Source: TMED27 sp041397865
Lineage (GTDB): Bacteria; Pseudomonadota; Alphaproteobacteria; Micavibrionales; Micavibrionaceae
Assembly: GCA_041397865.1 (NCBI GenBank)
Contig: JAWKVT010000001.1
Span: 1,054,001-1,118,000 of the forward strand
Reading direction: 5' to 3'
Length of the DNA: 64,000 bases
Positions 36,205-44,887 of this stretch are shown one piece after another (the first letter of the stretch is position 1; each line of letters starts with the position of its first letter). The notes below the pieces were generated by a model. The model was not told where the DNA came from, ran no database searches, and saw only the letters and a list, made by a program, of their open reading frames with translations. The position numbers were made by a program, and so were the translations under genes.

Positions 36205-37188
36205 TTAGCAGGCCAAGCGGCTCATTTCCTGATCCGCCCGGCGCAAAACAGGGGCCGCGCCCGCCGGGTTTTCCTTTTTAAGCTGCTGCAAGGCAATACA
36301 CGCATCGCTCCGCTTGCCAAGCGCCTCCAGAGACAAGCCCAGCTTCAAAAGATTATCCGCCGCTTTCGACCCTTCCGGATATTGCTGGTATCCTTCGGCA
36401 AAAACCCGCGCAGATTTTTCAAAGTTGCCGCGCACATAATAGGTTTCCCCTAGCCAGTATTTGGCATTTCCCGCCAAAGCATGACCGGGATAAGCCTCCA
36501 AAAACGCCTCAAGCTCAACCTGCGCCCGGTCATACTGCCGGTTTTTCACCAGTGAAAACGCGTTATCATAGGTCGCCGCCGCCAGATCCGTGCCGCTCGC
36601 CCCGGCCCGGCCCGTACTATACGAACCAAGCTGCCCGGACGGCCCCGATTCCGCATCTCCCCCCGAAGAAGAACTCCACTGATAAGTCTGCCCGCCTGCA
36701 CTGCCGACAGACTGCGCCTGAGAACGGGGCTGCACTTGCGGCATAACATTTTCCGTCATATTGCCTGCGGTATAGCGCGCCCCTCCACCGGAAACCCCCG
36801 AAGCCCCGGCACCTTCCAAATCATTCAACCGCAATTCCAGATCGCTCGTAACCCGCTCCAACTGATCCTTTAACTGGCGGTTCTCATAGCTCTGCTGCTC
36901 CAAAAGTCCGCGCAACTCACGCATATCATTTTCAACCTGCTGCAAGCGAATCTCCACATCCGCCCCAACAGCAGAACCGCTACCACCGGCCCCCGGCGGC
37001 GGACTTTCCCCCCGGTAAACCGCGCGGCTCAACGTATCAATCTCATTTTCAAGCCGCTTAACCCGGTTCTTCATATCCCAATCAGATTGCGCCAAAGCCG
37101 ACGCCCCGCCAATTGCGACAAAAAGCGTCAAAAGGCCTGAAACTCTCCAGGCCTTCCGCACAATTCGGTAAGAAAGAAAAGACATCAT
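36205..37188 (-). CDS. cpoB: Cell division coordinator CpoB (YbgF), Tol-Pal associated
   Basis: A 327-residue periplasmic protein: signal peptide to about residue 33 (ASALA), a coiled-coil trimerisation region (about 38-125, many Leu/Glu/Arg heptads), a Gly/Ser/Gln linker, and C-terminal TPRs (YDNAFSLVKNRQYDRAQVEL, LGETYYVRGNFEKSARVFAE). CpoB links Tol-Pal constriction to peptidoglycan synthesis. It begins 21 bp after pal. The nested hairpin lies just past its stop. Confidence 0.9.
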   Translation of the reverse strand: MMSFLSYRIVRKAWRVSGLLTLFVAIGGASALAQSDWDMKNRVKRLENEIDTLSRAVYRGESPPPGAGGSGSAVGADVEIRLQQVENDMRELRGLLEQQSYENRQLKDQLERVTSDLELRLNDLEGAGASGVSGGGARYTAGNMTENVMPQVQPRSQAQSVGSAGGQTYQWSSSSGGDAESGPSGQLGSYSTGRAGASGTDLAAATYDNAFSLVKNRQYDRAQVELEAFLEAYPGHALAGNAKYWLGETYYVRGNFEKSARVFAEGYQQYPEGSKAADNLLKLGLSLEALGKRSDACIALQQLKKENPAGAAPVLRRADQEMSRLAC

Positions 37189-37209
37189 AAACCCTGTCTA
37201 AACCCTTGC

Positions 37210-37788
37210 TTAGTTAACCTTCGTAACGCCGCGGCGGTTTTGCGACCATGCCGATTCGTTTGCCCCCGGAACAGCCGGACGCTCCTTGCCGTAGCTCACT
37301 GTGTTCACGCGCGAAGGCCCAATGCCCAAAGCCGAAAGATAATTCCGCACTGAATTCGCACGGCGTTCACCCAAAGCCAGGTTGTATTCGCGCGTTCCGC
37401 GCTCATCCGCATGCCCTTCAATCGTCACACTCAAATTAGGATATTGCTGAAGCCACGCCGCCTGTGCATCCAGAACCTGACGCGCCTCAGTGCTTAAACT
37501 ATAACTATCCGTAGCAAAGAAAATCCGGTCACCCACATTCACAACCAGATCCGCCTGCGTCCCCGGTGCCGGACCGCCCTGCGTCACATCGCCCTGATAA
37601 ATCTCGTTCAACGGACCGTCCGTAATACCGTCGCGCTGCTGCTCTATCCCCTGACCGTCAAGAACCACCTCTTCTTCACCATCCGAAGAACAGGCTGAAA
37701 CAATCAAAACAACGGCCAAAACCATAAAGAGGCGCGACAGCCCCAAAGAATTCTTAAAAAATGCAGTCTGAGAAAAAGAGCGGATCAT
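37210..37788 (-). CDS. pal: Peptidoglycan-associated lipoprotein Pal
   Basis: A 192-residue lipoprotein with lipobox VSAC (Cys near residue 33) and a C-terminal OmpA-like peptidoglycan-binding domain (IFFATDSYSLSTEARQVLDA; TIEGHADERGTREYNLALGE). It anchors the outer membrane to the wall with TolB. tolB, which normally precedes pal, is not next to it: the upstream gene is a BON lipoprotein. Confidence 0.95.
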   Translation of the reverse strand: MIRSFSQTAFFKNSLGLSRLFMVLAVVLIVSACSSDGEEEVVLDGQGIEQQRDGITDGPLNEIYQGDVTQGGPAPGTQADLVVNVGDRIFFATDSYSLSTEARQVLDAQAAWLQQYPNLSVTIEGHADERGTREYNLALGERRANSVRNYLSALGIGPSRVNTVSYGKERPAVPGANESAWSQNRRGVTKVN

Positions 37789-37967
37789 GGTTTCCTCCTT
37801 GGATATGAATAACGAGGCTCTGGAATCTATATTCCGGATAAAGTTTTATTCGGTTACAACGCCCCGCGCAAGAGGCTTCCCTTTTTTGAACACAACTATT
37901 CTTCACCCCTTATACGCCCAAACCGCTAAAACCCTGCGTACAAAATCACAACTCGACGATCTGCCTT

Positions 37968-38825
37968 TTATTGCTGACCATCCCAAAGAATCTGCTCGCT
38001 CTCTATACCTTCACGCTGCACAGGCTCCAGCGGCGCCCCGCGAGTAACAAGCGGATCCACATTGTTCGGATACGTCCCCGCGCCGCCCGTATCACCCTGC
38101 GCCTGCGGCACCCGCAAATCAATCGGCGTATTCGGATCGTCATAAGGCTGCACCGGCACGCTGCGCCCCTCCCTATCGCGATACACAAACTCATCGCTAT
38201 AGGTACTTTGATAACTGCTGCCGCCTGCACCACCCGCGCCCTGCGTATCATCACCCCCGCCGACAAATTTCACATAGCTGACCACGCCGTTCACACCTTT
38301 AATTGTACGCGCCGTTTCAATCACGCGGTTAAGCTCCTCCCGGTTTTGCGCAAACCCCATGAGGTAAACAGTCCCCTGCACCGTATCAATATTGTAGTTA
38401 ATCGACAAAACCTGACGATCAAACGTCAACGCCGTGCGCAACCGCGTTGAAATCCACGTATCCTTGGCAAAACCTAATATGCCCTCGCTTTCACTCACCT
38501 GAATTTCATTGATAACCTGCTGCACCCCTCTGGGCTGCCACGCAAGACGCACTGCTTCAACCCGGTCCTCCGGGTCCTGCACAACGCCGGTAATCAAAAC
38601 GCGCCCTTGGTTGATCGTCAGATCAAGCTTCCGAAACGTCTCCACATCATAACTAAACCACAGTTCGTTAATCGCAAGCTGAATTCGCGCATCCGAAGCC
38701 GCGCTCGAAAGACCGCCCTCCTGCGCAGCGGCAATCCCCGCAGTAGCCCCCGCACCAACCAAAAGACCGGTGCAAGAAGGCAAAAACAAAACGGAAACCA
38801 AAAGCAAAGACAAAACGCGGAGCAT
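37968..38825 (-). CDS. BON-domain lipoprotein (DolP/OsmY-like)
   Basis: A 285-residue lipoprotein with lipobox LPSC (Cys near 18) and a Gly/Ala-rich segment, followed by two BON domains: DARIQLAINELWFSYDVETF to ITGVVQDPEDRVEAVRLAW, and ISTRLRTALTFDRQVLSINY to LMGFAQNREELNRVIETA. A disordered Pro/Gly tail follows. BON pairs bind phospholipid at the outer membrane in DolP. It follows yraN and precedes pal after about 180 bp without an obvious gene. Confidence 0.85.
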   Translation of the reverse strand: MLRVLSLLLVSVLFLPSCTGLLVGAGATAGIAAAQEGGLSSAASDARIQLAINELWFSYDVETFRKLDLTINQGRVLITGVVQDPEDRVEAVRLAWQPRGVQQVINEIQVSESEGILGFAKDTWISTRLRTALTFDRQVLSINYNIDTVQGTVYLMGFAQNREELNRVIETARTIKGVNGVVSYVKFVGGGDDTQGAGGAGGSSYQSTYSDEFVYRDREGRSVPVQPYDDPNTPIDLRVPQAQGDTGGAGTYPNNVDPLVTRGAPLEPVQREGIESEQILWDGQQ

Positions 38826-38864
38826 GAAGACCCCCTTGAAAAAACGAATTAAAAGACCTGCCCA

Positions 38865-39254
38865 TTATTGACCCGCCAGCCACGCATTGTCCAGATGGCG
38901 GATACAAACCGCCCCCAAAAGAGTGGATAAACCCGGCGAGACAATCAGAACATCAAACCGCATCACCAGCGCCGCAATCTCTTCGTGATATGCAATATAA
39001 TGCCCCGCCGCCGCTTCAATCCTGCGCCGGGCCTTCTCGTTCACCGCATACAAAGCCTGCTCCTCGCTTTTATGCGCTTTCACCTCGGCAAACACAATCA
39101 TATCGCCCCGCCGCACAATCAGATCAATTTCCCCCACCGGCGTTTTATAACGATGTTCGAGTATCTCATACCCTTTACGCCGCAAATACCGCGCCGCCGC
39201 CTGTTCGGCTTCAACCCCGCGCATATAGGCCGCCTGCTTTTTAACAACGCTCAT
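38865..39254 (-). CDS. yraN: YraN family protein (UPF0102), endonuclease-like fold
   Basis: A 129-residue protein with the family pattern GVEAEQAAARYLRRKGYEIL, VGEIDLIVRRGDMIVFAEVK (D-x-n-E-x-K nuclease-like core) and RRRIEAAAGHYIA. The biological role is unsettled. It overlaps rsmI by 4 nt (ATGA), the usual pairing in alphaproteobacteria. Confidence 0.9.
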   Translation of the reverse strand: MSVVKKQAAYMRGVEAEQAAARYLRRKGYEILEHRYKTPVGEIDLIVRRGDMIVFAEVKAHKSEEQALYAVNEKARRRIEAAAGHYIAYHEEIAALVMRFDVLIVSPGLSTLLGAVCIRHLDNAWLAGQ

Positions 39255-40132
39255 TTCACCAGCCCCAGCGCCAGATCATAAAGCACCTTCTTCGCATGTC
39301 CGGTGCGCGCCGCCACATGCGCCGCCGCATCTTTGGTGCTCATACGCTCCAAAGCTTCCTCCAGCATAGTCTCAAGCTCCCCTTGCGAATATTCGCATGC
39401 CCCCGGCGGTTCAAGAACAAGCACAATCTCGCCCTTCGGCTTTCCATGCTCCTCATAATAAGCAAGAAGCTCCTCCGGCAGCCCGCTACGCACCTCTTCA
39501 TAGAGCTTGGTCAACTCGCGCGCCACCGCAACGCGCCGCCCCGGCATAACCGCCGCAATATCGCCCAGCGCATCGACCAGACGCGGCCCCGTCTCAAACG
39601 CAACAAGCACCCCCGGCACACCCGCCCATTCCTCCAGCAACCGCCGCCGCGCCCCTGACTTCGGTGGCAAGAACCCGATAAATGAAAACCGCCCGCTGCC
39701 CAGCCCCGAAAGCTGCAACCCCGCCAGAACAGCGCTTGCCCCCGGTACGCTTGTCACGTAAAACCCCGCCTCCCGGACCGCGCAAACCAGCTTATACCCC
39801 GGATCGGAAACAAGTGGCATTCCCGCATCGCTGACAAGCGCAAGCGCCTCACCCTCGCCAATACGTTTAATAATTTTCTCGCGCCCCCGCTCATCACTAT
39901 GATCGTTGTAAACCGACAAAGGTTTTTTCAAACCAAAATAATGCAACAGCTTCCCCGCAACCCGCGTATCCTCGCACAAAACACCATCCACCAACGCCAG
40001 CGTATCCAGCGCCCGCAACGATATATCCCCCATATTGCCAATCGGCGTGGCCACAAGATACAGCCCCGCCCCCAAACACCTTCCCTTTGCATCCGGGAGT
40101 AGCCAACCGCGCATTTTTTCTTTACTGTCCAT
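39251..40132 (-). CDS. rsmI: 16S rRNA (cytidine-1402-2'-O)-methyltransferase RsmI
   Basis: A 293-residue tetrapyrrole-methylase-fold enzyme with the N-terminal YLVATPIGNMGDISLRAL, CEDTRVAGKLLHYFG, VSDAGMPLVSDPGY and FIGFLPPKSGARRRLLEEWA. It methylates C1402 at the ribosomal decoding centre. It is divergent from the PBP-activator-like gene with only 25 bp between the starts, so the two promoters must overlap. Confidence 0.95.
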   Translation of the reverse strand: MDSKEKMRGWLLPDAKGRCLGAGLYLVATPIGNMGDISLRALDTLALVDGVLCEDTRVAGKLLHYFGLKKPLSVYNDHSDERGREKIIKRIGEGEALALVSDAGMPLVSDPGYKLVCAVREAGFYVTSVPGASAVLAGLQLSGLGSGRFSFIGFLPPKSGARRRLLEEWAGVPGVLVAFETGPRLVDALGDIAAVMPGRRVAVARELTKLYEEVRSGLPEELLAYYEEHGKPKGEIVLVLEPPGACEYSQGELETMLEEALERMSTKDAAAHVAARTGHAKKVLYDLALGLVK

Positions 40133-40157
40133 CAGGAAACCATACTAGGGTCGAGCC

Positions 40158-41441
40158 ATGATACAAACACTTAAAGCCGTTTTTACCTGTTTCCTGCTAA
40201 TCACGCCGCTATTGCTTCTCAGCGCCTGCCAAACCGGCGGCGGATATAGCCGCACACCTTCAGGCACAACGCCCCCTGCACAACAACCCCCCCGCGCGTT
40301 AGGAACCCCCTCCTCAGACGAACTTCTCGGCAGCAACGCAACCCCAAACACTCAATTTAAAAACACCGCGCCCGTCAAAGTCGGCATCCTCCTGCCCTTA
40401 AGCGGCCAGAATAAAAAACTCGGCGACGCCATGCTCAAAGCCGCACAGATAGCCCTGTTCGACATCGGACACGCAAATTTCGAACTTATCCCGCGTGACA
40501 CAAAAGGCACCGCCGAAGGCGCCCGCAACGCCGCACAATCAGCTATAGACAACGGCGCTCAACTCATTCTCGGCCCCGTCTTCGCCTCTTCCGTACGCGC
40601 CGCCAAGCCCATCGCCGCAAAAGCCCGCATAAACATGATTGCCTTCTCCACAGACTGGACTCTGGCCGGCGGCAACACCTATATCATGGGCTTCCTGCCC
40701 TTCGATCAGGTCGAGCGTGTAACACAATTCGCCGCCGCCCGCGGCATAGCCCGCGTCGGCCTTCTAACCCCCGAAACAAATTATGGACGAATCGTAACCG
40801 AAACCTTCAGAAACGCCGCAGGGCGCAACAACATAACAATCACACAAAACATGACATTCCCGGCAAGCACCACCAATCTCGCCCCTGTCGTTCAAAGTTT
40901 CACCCGCTTTGATGAGCGCAAAGCCCGCGGCGCCTTGGCCCAAACACCGTTCGACGCCGTCCTCATGCCGGTGGGGAATCAGGAAGCCCGCGCAATCGGA
41001 AGCCTTCTCACCCTTTACGAACTCCCCCCGCGCAGCGTACGCCGCTTGGGAACCGGCCTTATGGATGAAGCCTCTCTGGCCAGTGAAAAAAACCTCGAAG
41101 GAACATGGTTCGCCGCCCCGCCGCCCGCCGCCCGCAAAAATTTTGAAAACCGCTTTGCCGCAACCTACGGCTCGGCCCCGCCACGTCTGGCATCATTGGC
41201 CTTCGACGCAACCGCTCTGGCCGCTGTTTTAGCAAAGCGCGGACTGTCCACTGACGGAAAGCCCGCCTTCGACACCACCTCTATCCGCAACCCGAACGGT
41301 TTTTCCGGTCTGGACGGTATCTTCCGCTTCCGCAACGACAACACCGCGCAGCGCGGCCTCGCCGTTCTTGAATTCCGCCGGGGCCAAACCGTCGTCATCG
41401 ACGAGGCCCCGACAACCTTTCAACACCCGCAGGAATTTTAA
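40158..41441 (+). CDS. Penicillin-binding protein activator-like lipoprotein (LpoA C-domain type)
   Basis: A 427-residue lipoprotein with lipobox LSAC (Cys near 22), a Pro/Thr linker and a type I periplasmic-binding-protein fold: VKVGILLPLSGQNKKLGDAM, LILGPVFASSVRAAKPIA, GRIVTETFRNAAGR. This matches the LppC/LpoA C-terminal domain that activates class A penicillin-binding proteins from the outer membrane; the N-terminal TPR half of enterobacterial LpoA is absent, as usual in alphaproteobacteria. Its stop codon overlaps that of the convergent ATP-grasp gene. Confidence 0.85.
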   Translation: MIQTLKAVFTCFLLITPLLLLSACQTGGGYSRTPSGTTPPAQQPPRALGTPSSDELLGSNATPNTQFKNTAPVKVGILLPLSGQNKKLGDAMLKAAQIALFDIGHANFELIPRDTKGTAEGARNAAQSAIDNGAQLILGPVFASSVRAAKPIAAKARINMIAFSTDWTLAGGNTYIMGFLPFDQVERVTQFAAARGIARVGLLTPETNYGRIVTETFRNAAGRNNITITQNMTFPASTTNLAPVVQSFTRFDERKARGALAQTPFDAVLMPVGNQEARAIGSLLTLYELPPRSVRRLGTGLMDEASLASEKNLEGTWFAAPPPAARKNFENRFAATYGSAPPRLASLAFDATALAAVLAKRGLSTDGKPAFDTTSIRNPNGFSGLDGIFRFRNDNTAQRGLAVLEFRRGQTVVIDEAPTTFQHPQEF

Positions 41442-42406
41442 GATACGGCCTGAGTTTCATCTGCGAGATCGTCTAACGCCGCATACCCCGCCCCAAGACG
41501 CTGCTGCATCGCCCGGTAAATCTCGCGCGGCACATTCACATTGCAACACGACTCAAGCCCCTTAAAGCCCGGAAACGAATTCGCCTCACAAATCGTATAA
41601 CCGTTTTCATCATAAAGCAGATCAATCCCCGCCACCTGCAAATTCAAAATCTCCGCACACTGAACCGCAAGCCGCTTGGCCTCCTCATCCGGAATAAACT
41701 CAACCACAGCCGCCCCTTGCGTATAATTGGCCTTAAAACCGCCATTGCTCGAACGCCGTTCCATCGAGGCAATAACCTTCCCGTCAACAACGAATAACCG
41801 CAAATCGCGCCCGTGACTCTTCGCAATATATTTTTGAAAAATAAGCTGCGTATTCGGGCTCGTCTGCTCCATAAAGCTCATCAAGTCCTCAAACGAATCG
41901 CGGTTGTCCATAAGGAACACCCCCGTCCCGTTCACCCCCAACAACGTTTTCACAACAACCGGAAAACCGATAGAACGCTCAACAAGATCGCTGTCAATCG
42001 GGAACTTCGCCAGCATCGTCACCGGCGTCGGCAGCTTGCTTTCAGCCAAAACCTGATGCGTGTGCATCTTGTCGGCAACCGTTTCAATCGCGCTGGAATT
42101 GTTAAAAACCCGAACCCCCATGCGCTCAAGCTGACGCACAACCGCCAGCGAGAAATAACCGCTGCCGATAACATAACAGCGCGGCAAAACATAATCAGGC
42201 AGCCGCACGAACTCCCCGTCAATCAAAACCGATTCGCGGTTTTCATCCGTTACCAGCAAGTCAAACTGCTCCGGGTGAAAAACCTTGACGTTAACCCCCA
42301 TCTCCCGGCCTTCCGCCAAAAAACGCCGCACCTCAAACGCTTCCGCAGAGGAGGATTCAACCTCTTCGTTAAACAAAATCCACACTTCCATAGCCTTCTC
42401 CTTCAT
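41438..42406 (-). CDS. RimK-type ATP-grasp ligase
   Basis: A 322-residue ATP-grasp protein. The central domain has VADKMHTHQVLAESKLPTP, GFPVVVKTLLGVNGTGVFLM (ATP-binding Lys and Gly loop), IFQKYIAKSHGRDLRLFVV, and the metal-binding end GIDLLYDENGYTICEANSFP. This follows RimK/LysX-type amino-acid ligases. The acceptor cannot be read. In this neighbourhood other alphaproteobacteria often carry glutathione synthetase, but the N-terminus here does not look like GshB. Translation may start at the fifth codon (MEVWILF). Confidence 0.8.
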   Translation of the reverse strand: MKEKAMEVWILFNEEVESSSAEAFEVRRFLAEGREMGVNVKVFHPEQFDLLVTDENRESVLIDGEFVRLPDYVLPRCYVIGSGYFSLAVVRQLERMGVRVFNNSSAIETVADKMHTHQVLAESKLPTPVTMLAKFPIDSDLVERSIGFPVVVKTLLGVNGTGVFLMDNRDSFEDLMSFMEQTSPNTQLIFQKYIAKSHGRDLRLFVVDGKVIASMERRSSNGGFKANYTQGAAVVEFIPDEEAKRLAVQCAEILNLQVAGIDLLYDENGYTICEANSFPGFKGLESCCNVNVPREIYRAMQQRLGAGYAALDDLADETQAVS

Positions 42407-42795
42407 ATCCGCTTCGTCCCCAAAACGATATCCGCTGCGCTGCTCATTTTTTCAAAGAGCGTCCTTATTTCACGATTACCAAATAATTTAAAGCAAAAAC
42501 GCCAAAACTACAAATTTTTCATATTACAAAATCCGGATACCCGTAAAAAACACGAATAAATTGTGCCTAAATCTTAAAACCCCCTTAACAAAAATCCTGC
42601 GATAATAGTAAGATAGCACTATAGTCGTTTCAGTTAAGAATAGGACAGGAAGCGAGAATGACCGGCTTTTTCAAAATCAAACGTAAGCGTATTCGAGTAT
42701 ACGTGCGGCTTGATTTTGAAAAAACGGCTTCATTCGCAGCGCTGTCCTATTCTTAAATGGAATGACTATATCACATCCATAGACTGGGGAGTAAA
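42407..42795. other. 390-bp intergenic region with hairpin element F
   Basis: AT-rich spacer between the divergent ATP-grasp and LVIVD-repeat genes. Apart from the 151-bp hairpin element at 42620-42770 no gene or RNA is supported. The LVIVD gene's promoter would have to lie inside or next to the hairpin. Confidence 0.6.
42620..42770. repeat. Nested hairpin element with TATAGTC ends, copy F
   Basis: A 151-bp near-perfect inverted repeat. TATAGTC/GACTATA ends, then TTAAGAATAGGACAG with CTGTCCTATTCTTAA, GCGAGAATG/CATTCGC, CTTTTTCAAAATCAA/TTGATTTTGAAAAA, and the core CGTAT...ATACG. Copy G (56486-56634) is nearly identical inside. No protein of mobile-element type is encoded. Confidence 0.9.
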
Positions 42796-44697
42796 GTGGG
42801 GGGATCATACCGCCAAAACCTGCGCACCGCCCTGCAAACACTTATGTTTGCAGCCTTTTTTGTACTCCACCCCCTCTCCGCACACGCCCAGTGCCTCCCC
42901 GTCATCGCCGATTCCGGCAATGCATGGGTCACAGACGCAACAAAGCTCAACTTCGCCCGCAAGTTAACGCTTTCGGGAAATTATGCCTACGTCACGTCGG
43001 ACGATGGCGATGCCCTGACCGTCGTGGATATTTCCGACCCACTCAACCCCGCCATCGCCAACTCCGGCAATGCATGGGTTACAGATGCAACAAAACTTGA
43101 CGGCGCCAACAGCGTAGCCATATCCGGAAATTACGCCTATGTAACATCAGTCATCAGCGATGCCCTGACCGTTATCGACATCACCGACCCGCTCAACCCC
43201 GCTATCGCCAATGCCGGAAATGCATGGGTCACAGATGCGACAAAGCTCAATGGCGCACGCAGCACAGCTATAGCAGGCAATTATGCCTATGTTGTTTCAG
43301 GAGTGGGCGACTCTCTAACCGTTGTCGATATTTCCGACCCGCTCAACCCCGCCATCGCCAACTCCGGCAATGCATGGGTTACAGATGCAACAAAACTTGA
43401 CGGCGCTCACGGTATAGCCTTATCAGGCAATTACGCCTATGTTTCTTCAACGAACGGCAATGCCCTGACCGTCGTGGATATTTCCGACCCGCTCAACCCC
43501 GCCATCGCCAATGCCGGCAATGCATGGGTTACAGACGCCACAAAACTCAACAATGCGCGCAACATAACCGTGTCTGGCAATTACGCATACATAGCCTCAA
43601 TTCTGAGTGACTCTCTGACCGTTATCGACATCACCGACCCGCTCAACCCCGCCATCGCCAATGCCGGAAACGCATGGGTTACAGACGCAACAAAGCTCAA
43701 TGGCGCACGCAGCACAGCTATAGCAGGCAATTACGCCTATGTCTCTTCATCTGGCAGCGATTCCTTCACCACCATAGACATCAGCAGTTGCCTCGCCTCC
43801 TTCCCCGGCCCCCAAACCTGCAACGCCGCCTACGAAGCCGTCATGTGGTACAACGAAGACGAATCCGTCCTCCAATACTGCAACGGCACAAACTGGGTCG
43901 ACATGGGTCCACGAGAATCCGGAGGCGCAGGAACATGCGCCTCCCCCGCGGGTGTTCCCGGCGAGGTGAATTACAACGAAGACGAATCCGTCCTCCAATA
44001 CTGCAACGGCGCAAACTGGATATCCATGGGCCCGAAAATACAACCCTCCTGGTATGTTTTTGCAACATCGGGAACCTATACCGGCGACCTCGTAACCGAA
44101 GCCACAACATTCACAGGCTCCGCCCCAGCCAGCGCCATCGCAGGTGCCGACGCCATCTGCCAAAAACACGCCAGCGACGCCGGCCTTTCCGGAACTTACA
44201 AAGCATGGATCGCAACAACCAATGTCGCCACCGTTCCCGCCACACGCTTTACCGATATAAACGGAACCGCTCTGGATTTTAAACTCGTTAACGGAACCAC
44301 CGTCGCCAACGGCTGGACGGATTTAACGGATAACTCCCTCGATAACGCCATCAACAGAACAGAGCTTGACACCGCAGCATCCAGCTTCGCATGGTCGAAC
44401 GTCACACCCGACGGAACAGGCATACAAGGCGGAACAGCATCGAATGATACATGCAATGAATGGACAGATTCCGGTGCAGGCTCCAGCGGACGTTACGGAC
44501 AAACCAGCAAGGCGGATATTTTCTGGACGATTGGTCCGTCAGGAGGGTGCAATAACACCCAGGCCCTGTATTGCTTCCAGCAAACCCTCGCCACCACATG
44601 CACAAACCCCGACGGCCCCGCCGGAGAAGTCGTCTATAACGACGACCTGAATGTCATGCAATATTGTAACGGCACCCAGTGGATCGGTATCCGTTGA
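42796..44697 (+). CDS. Large exported protein: six LVIVD repeats, DUF1554-like domain, Cys motif repeats
   Basis: A 633-residue exported protein. The GTG start has GGGGAG at good spacing and gives a basic n-region before the signal peptide (LHPLSAHA/QC). Residues about 38-330 are six 50-residue repeats of LVIVD/choice-of-anchor type, each with ISGNYAYV and LTVVDISDPLNPAIA. Three copies of a short motif (NEDESVLQYCNGTNWVDMGP and relatives, about 353, 396, 614) frame a DUF1554/C-type-lectin-like domain (about 420-590; GADAICQKHASDAGLSGTYK, DIFWTIGPSGGCNNTQALYC). A surface or secreted binding protein is likely; ligand unknown. Confidence 0.8.
   Translation: MGGSYRQNLRTALQTLMFAAFFVLHPLSAHAQCLPVIADSGNAWVTDATKLNFARKLTLSGNYAYVTSDDGDALTVVDISDPLNPAIANSGNAWVTDATKLDGANSVAISGNYAYVTSVISDALTVIDITDPLNPAIANAGNAWVTDATKLNGARSTAIAGNYAYVVSGVGDSLTVVDISDPLNPAIANSGNAWVTDATKLDGAHGIALSGNYAYVSSTNGNALTVVDISDPLNPAIANAGNAWVTDATKLNNARNITVSGNYAYIASILSDSLTVIDITDPLNPAIANAGNAWVTDATKLNGARSTAIAGNYAYVSSSGSDSFTTIDISSCLASFPGPQTCNAAYEAVMWYNEDESVLQYCNGTNWVDMGPRESGGAGTCASPAGVPGEVNYNEDESVLQYCNGANWISMGPKIQPSWYVFATSGTYTGDLVTEATTFTGSAPASAIAGADAICQKHASDAGLSGTYKAWIATTNVATVPATRFTDINGTALDFKLVNGTTVANGWTDLTDNSLDNAINRTELDTAASSFAWSNVTPDGTGIQGGTASNDTCNEWTDSGAGSSGRYGQTSKADIFWTIGPSGGCNNTQALYCFQQTLATTCTNPDGPAGEVVYNDDLNVMQYCNGTQWIGIR
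42911..43780 (+). repeat. Six tandem 150-bp coding repeats
   Basis: Units begin at 42911, 43061, 43211, 43361, 43511 and 43661, exactly 150 bp apart, each starting near CCGGCAATGCATGGGT. Units 3 and 6 are almost identical, as are units 2 and 4 at their starts, so segments larger than one unit seem to have been duplicated or converted recently. Confidence 0.9.
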
Positions 44698-44847
44698 CCC
44701 GCCAACAAATGCAAAATATTAGCACTTTCTGACATAAATTATTTTTCTTTTTTCACAGCTTTTTTTACAAAAAACACAAAATACACCCTTGAATTTTTAA
44801 TCTAAACCCTGCACTCTCTGTTCCTCAAAGCAAAAATTTTTACGATA

Positions 44848-44864
44848 CGAAACAAATCGTTTCG
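44848..44864. promoter_or_regulatory. Candidate TetR operator
   Basis: CGAAAC-AAATC-GTTTCG, a perfect 6-bp dyad with a 5-bp spacer, lies 24 bp upstream of the TetR-type gene start. Position and symmetry fit autoregulation; binding is inferred. Confidence 0.55.
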
Positions 44865-44887
44865 CAACCAAAAATCGAGGATGCCTG

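Noticed and set aside
42911..43780. CRISPR-like array from regular 150-bp repeats
   Set aside because: Repeats are contiguous, in frame and coding, with no spacers.
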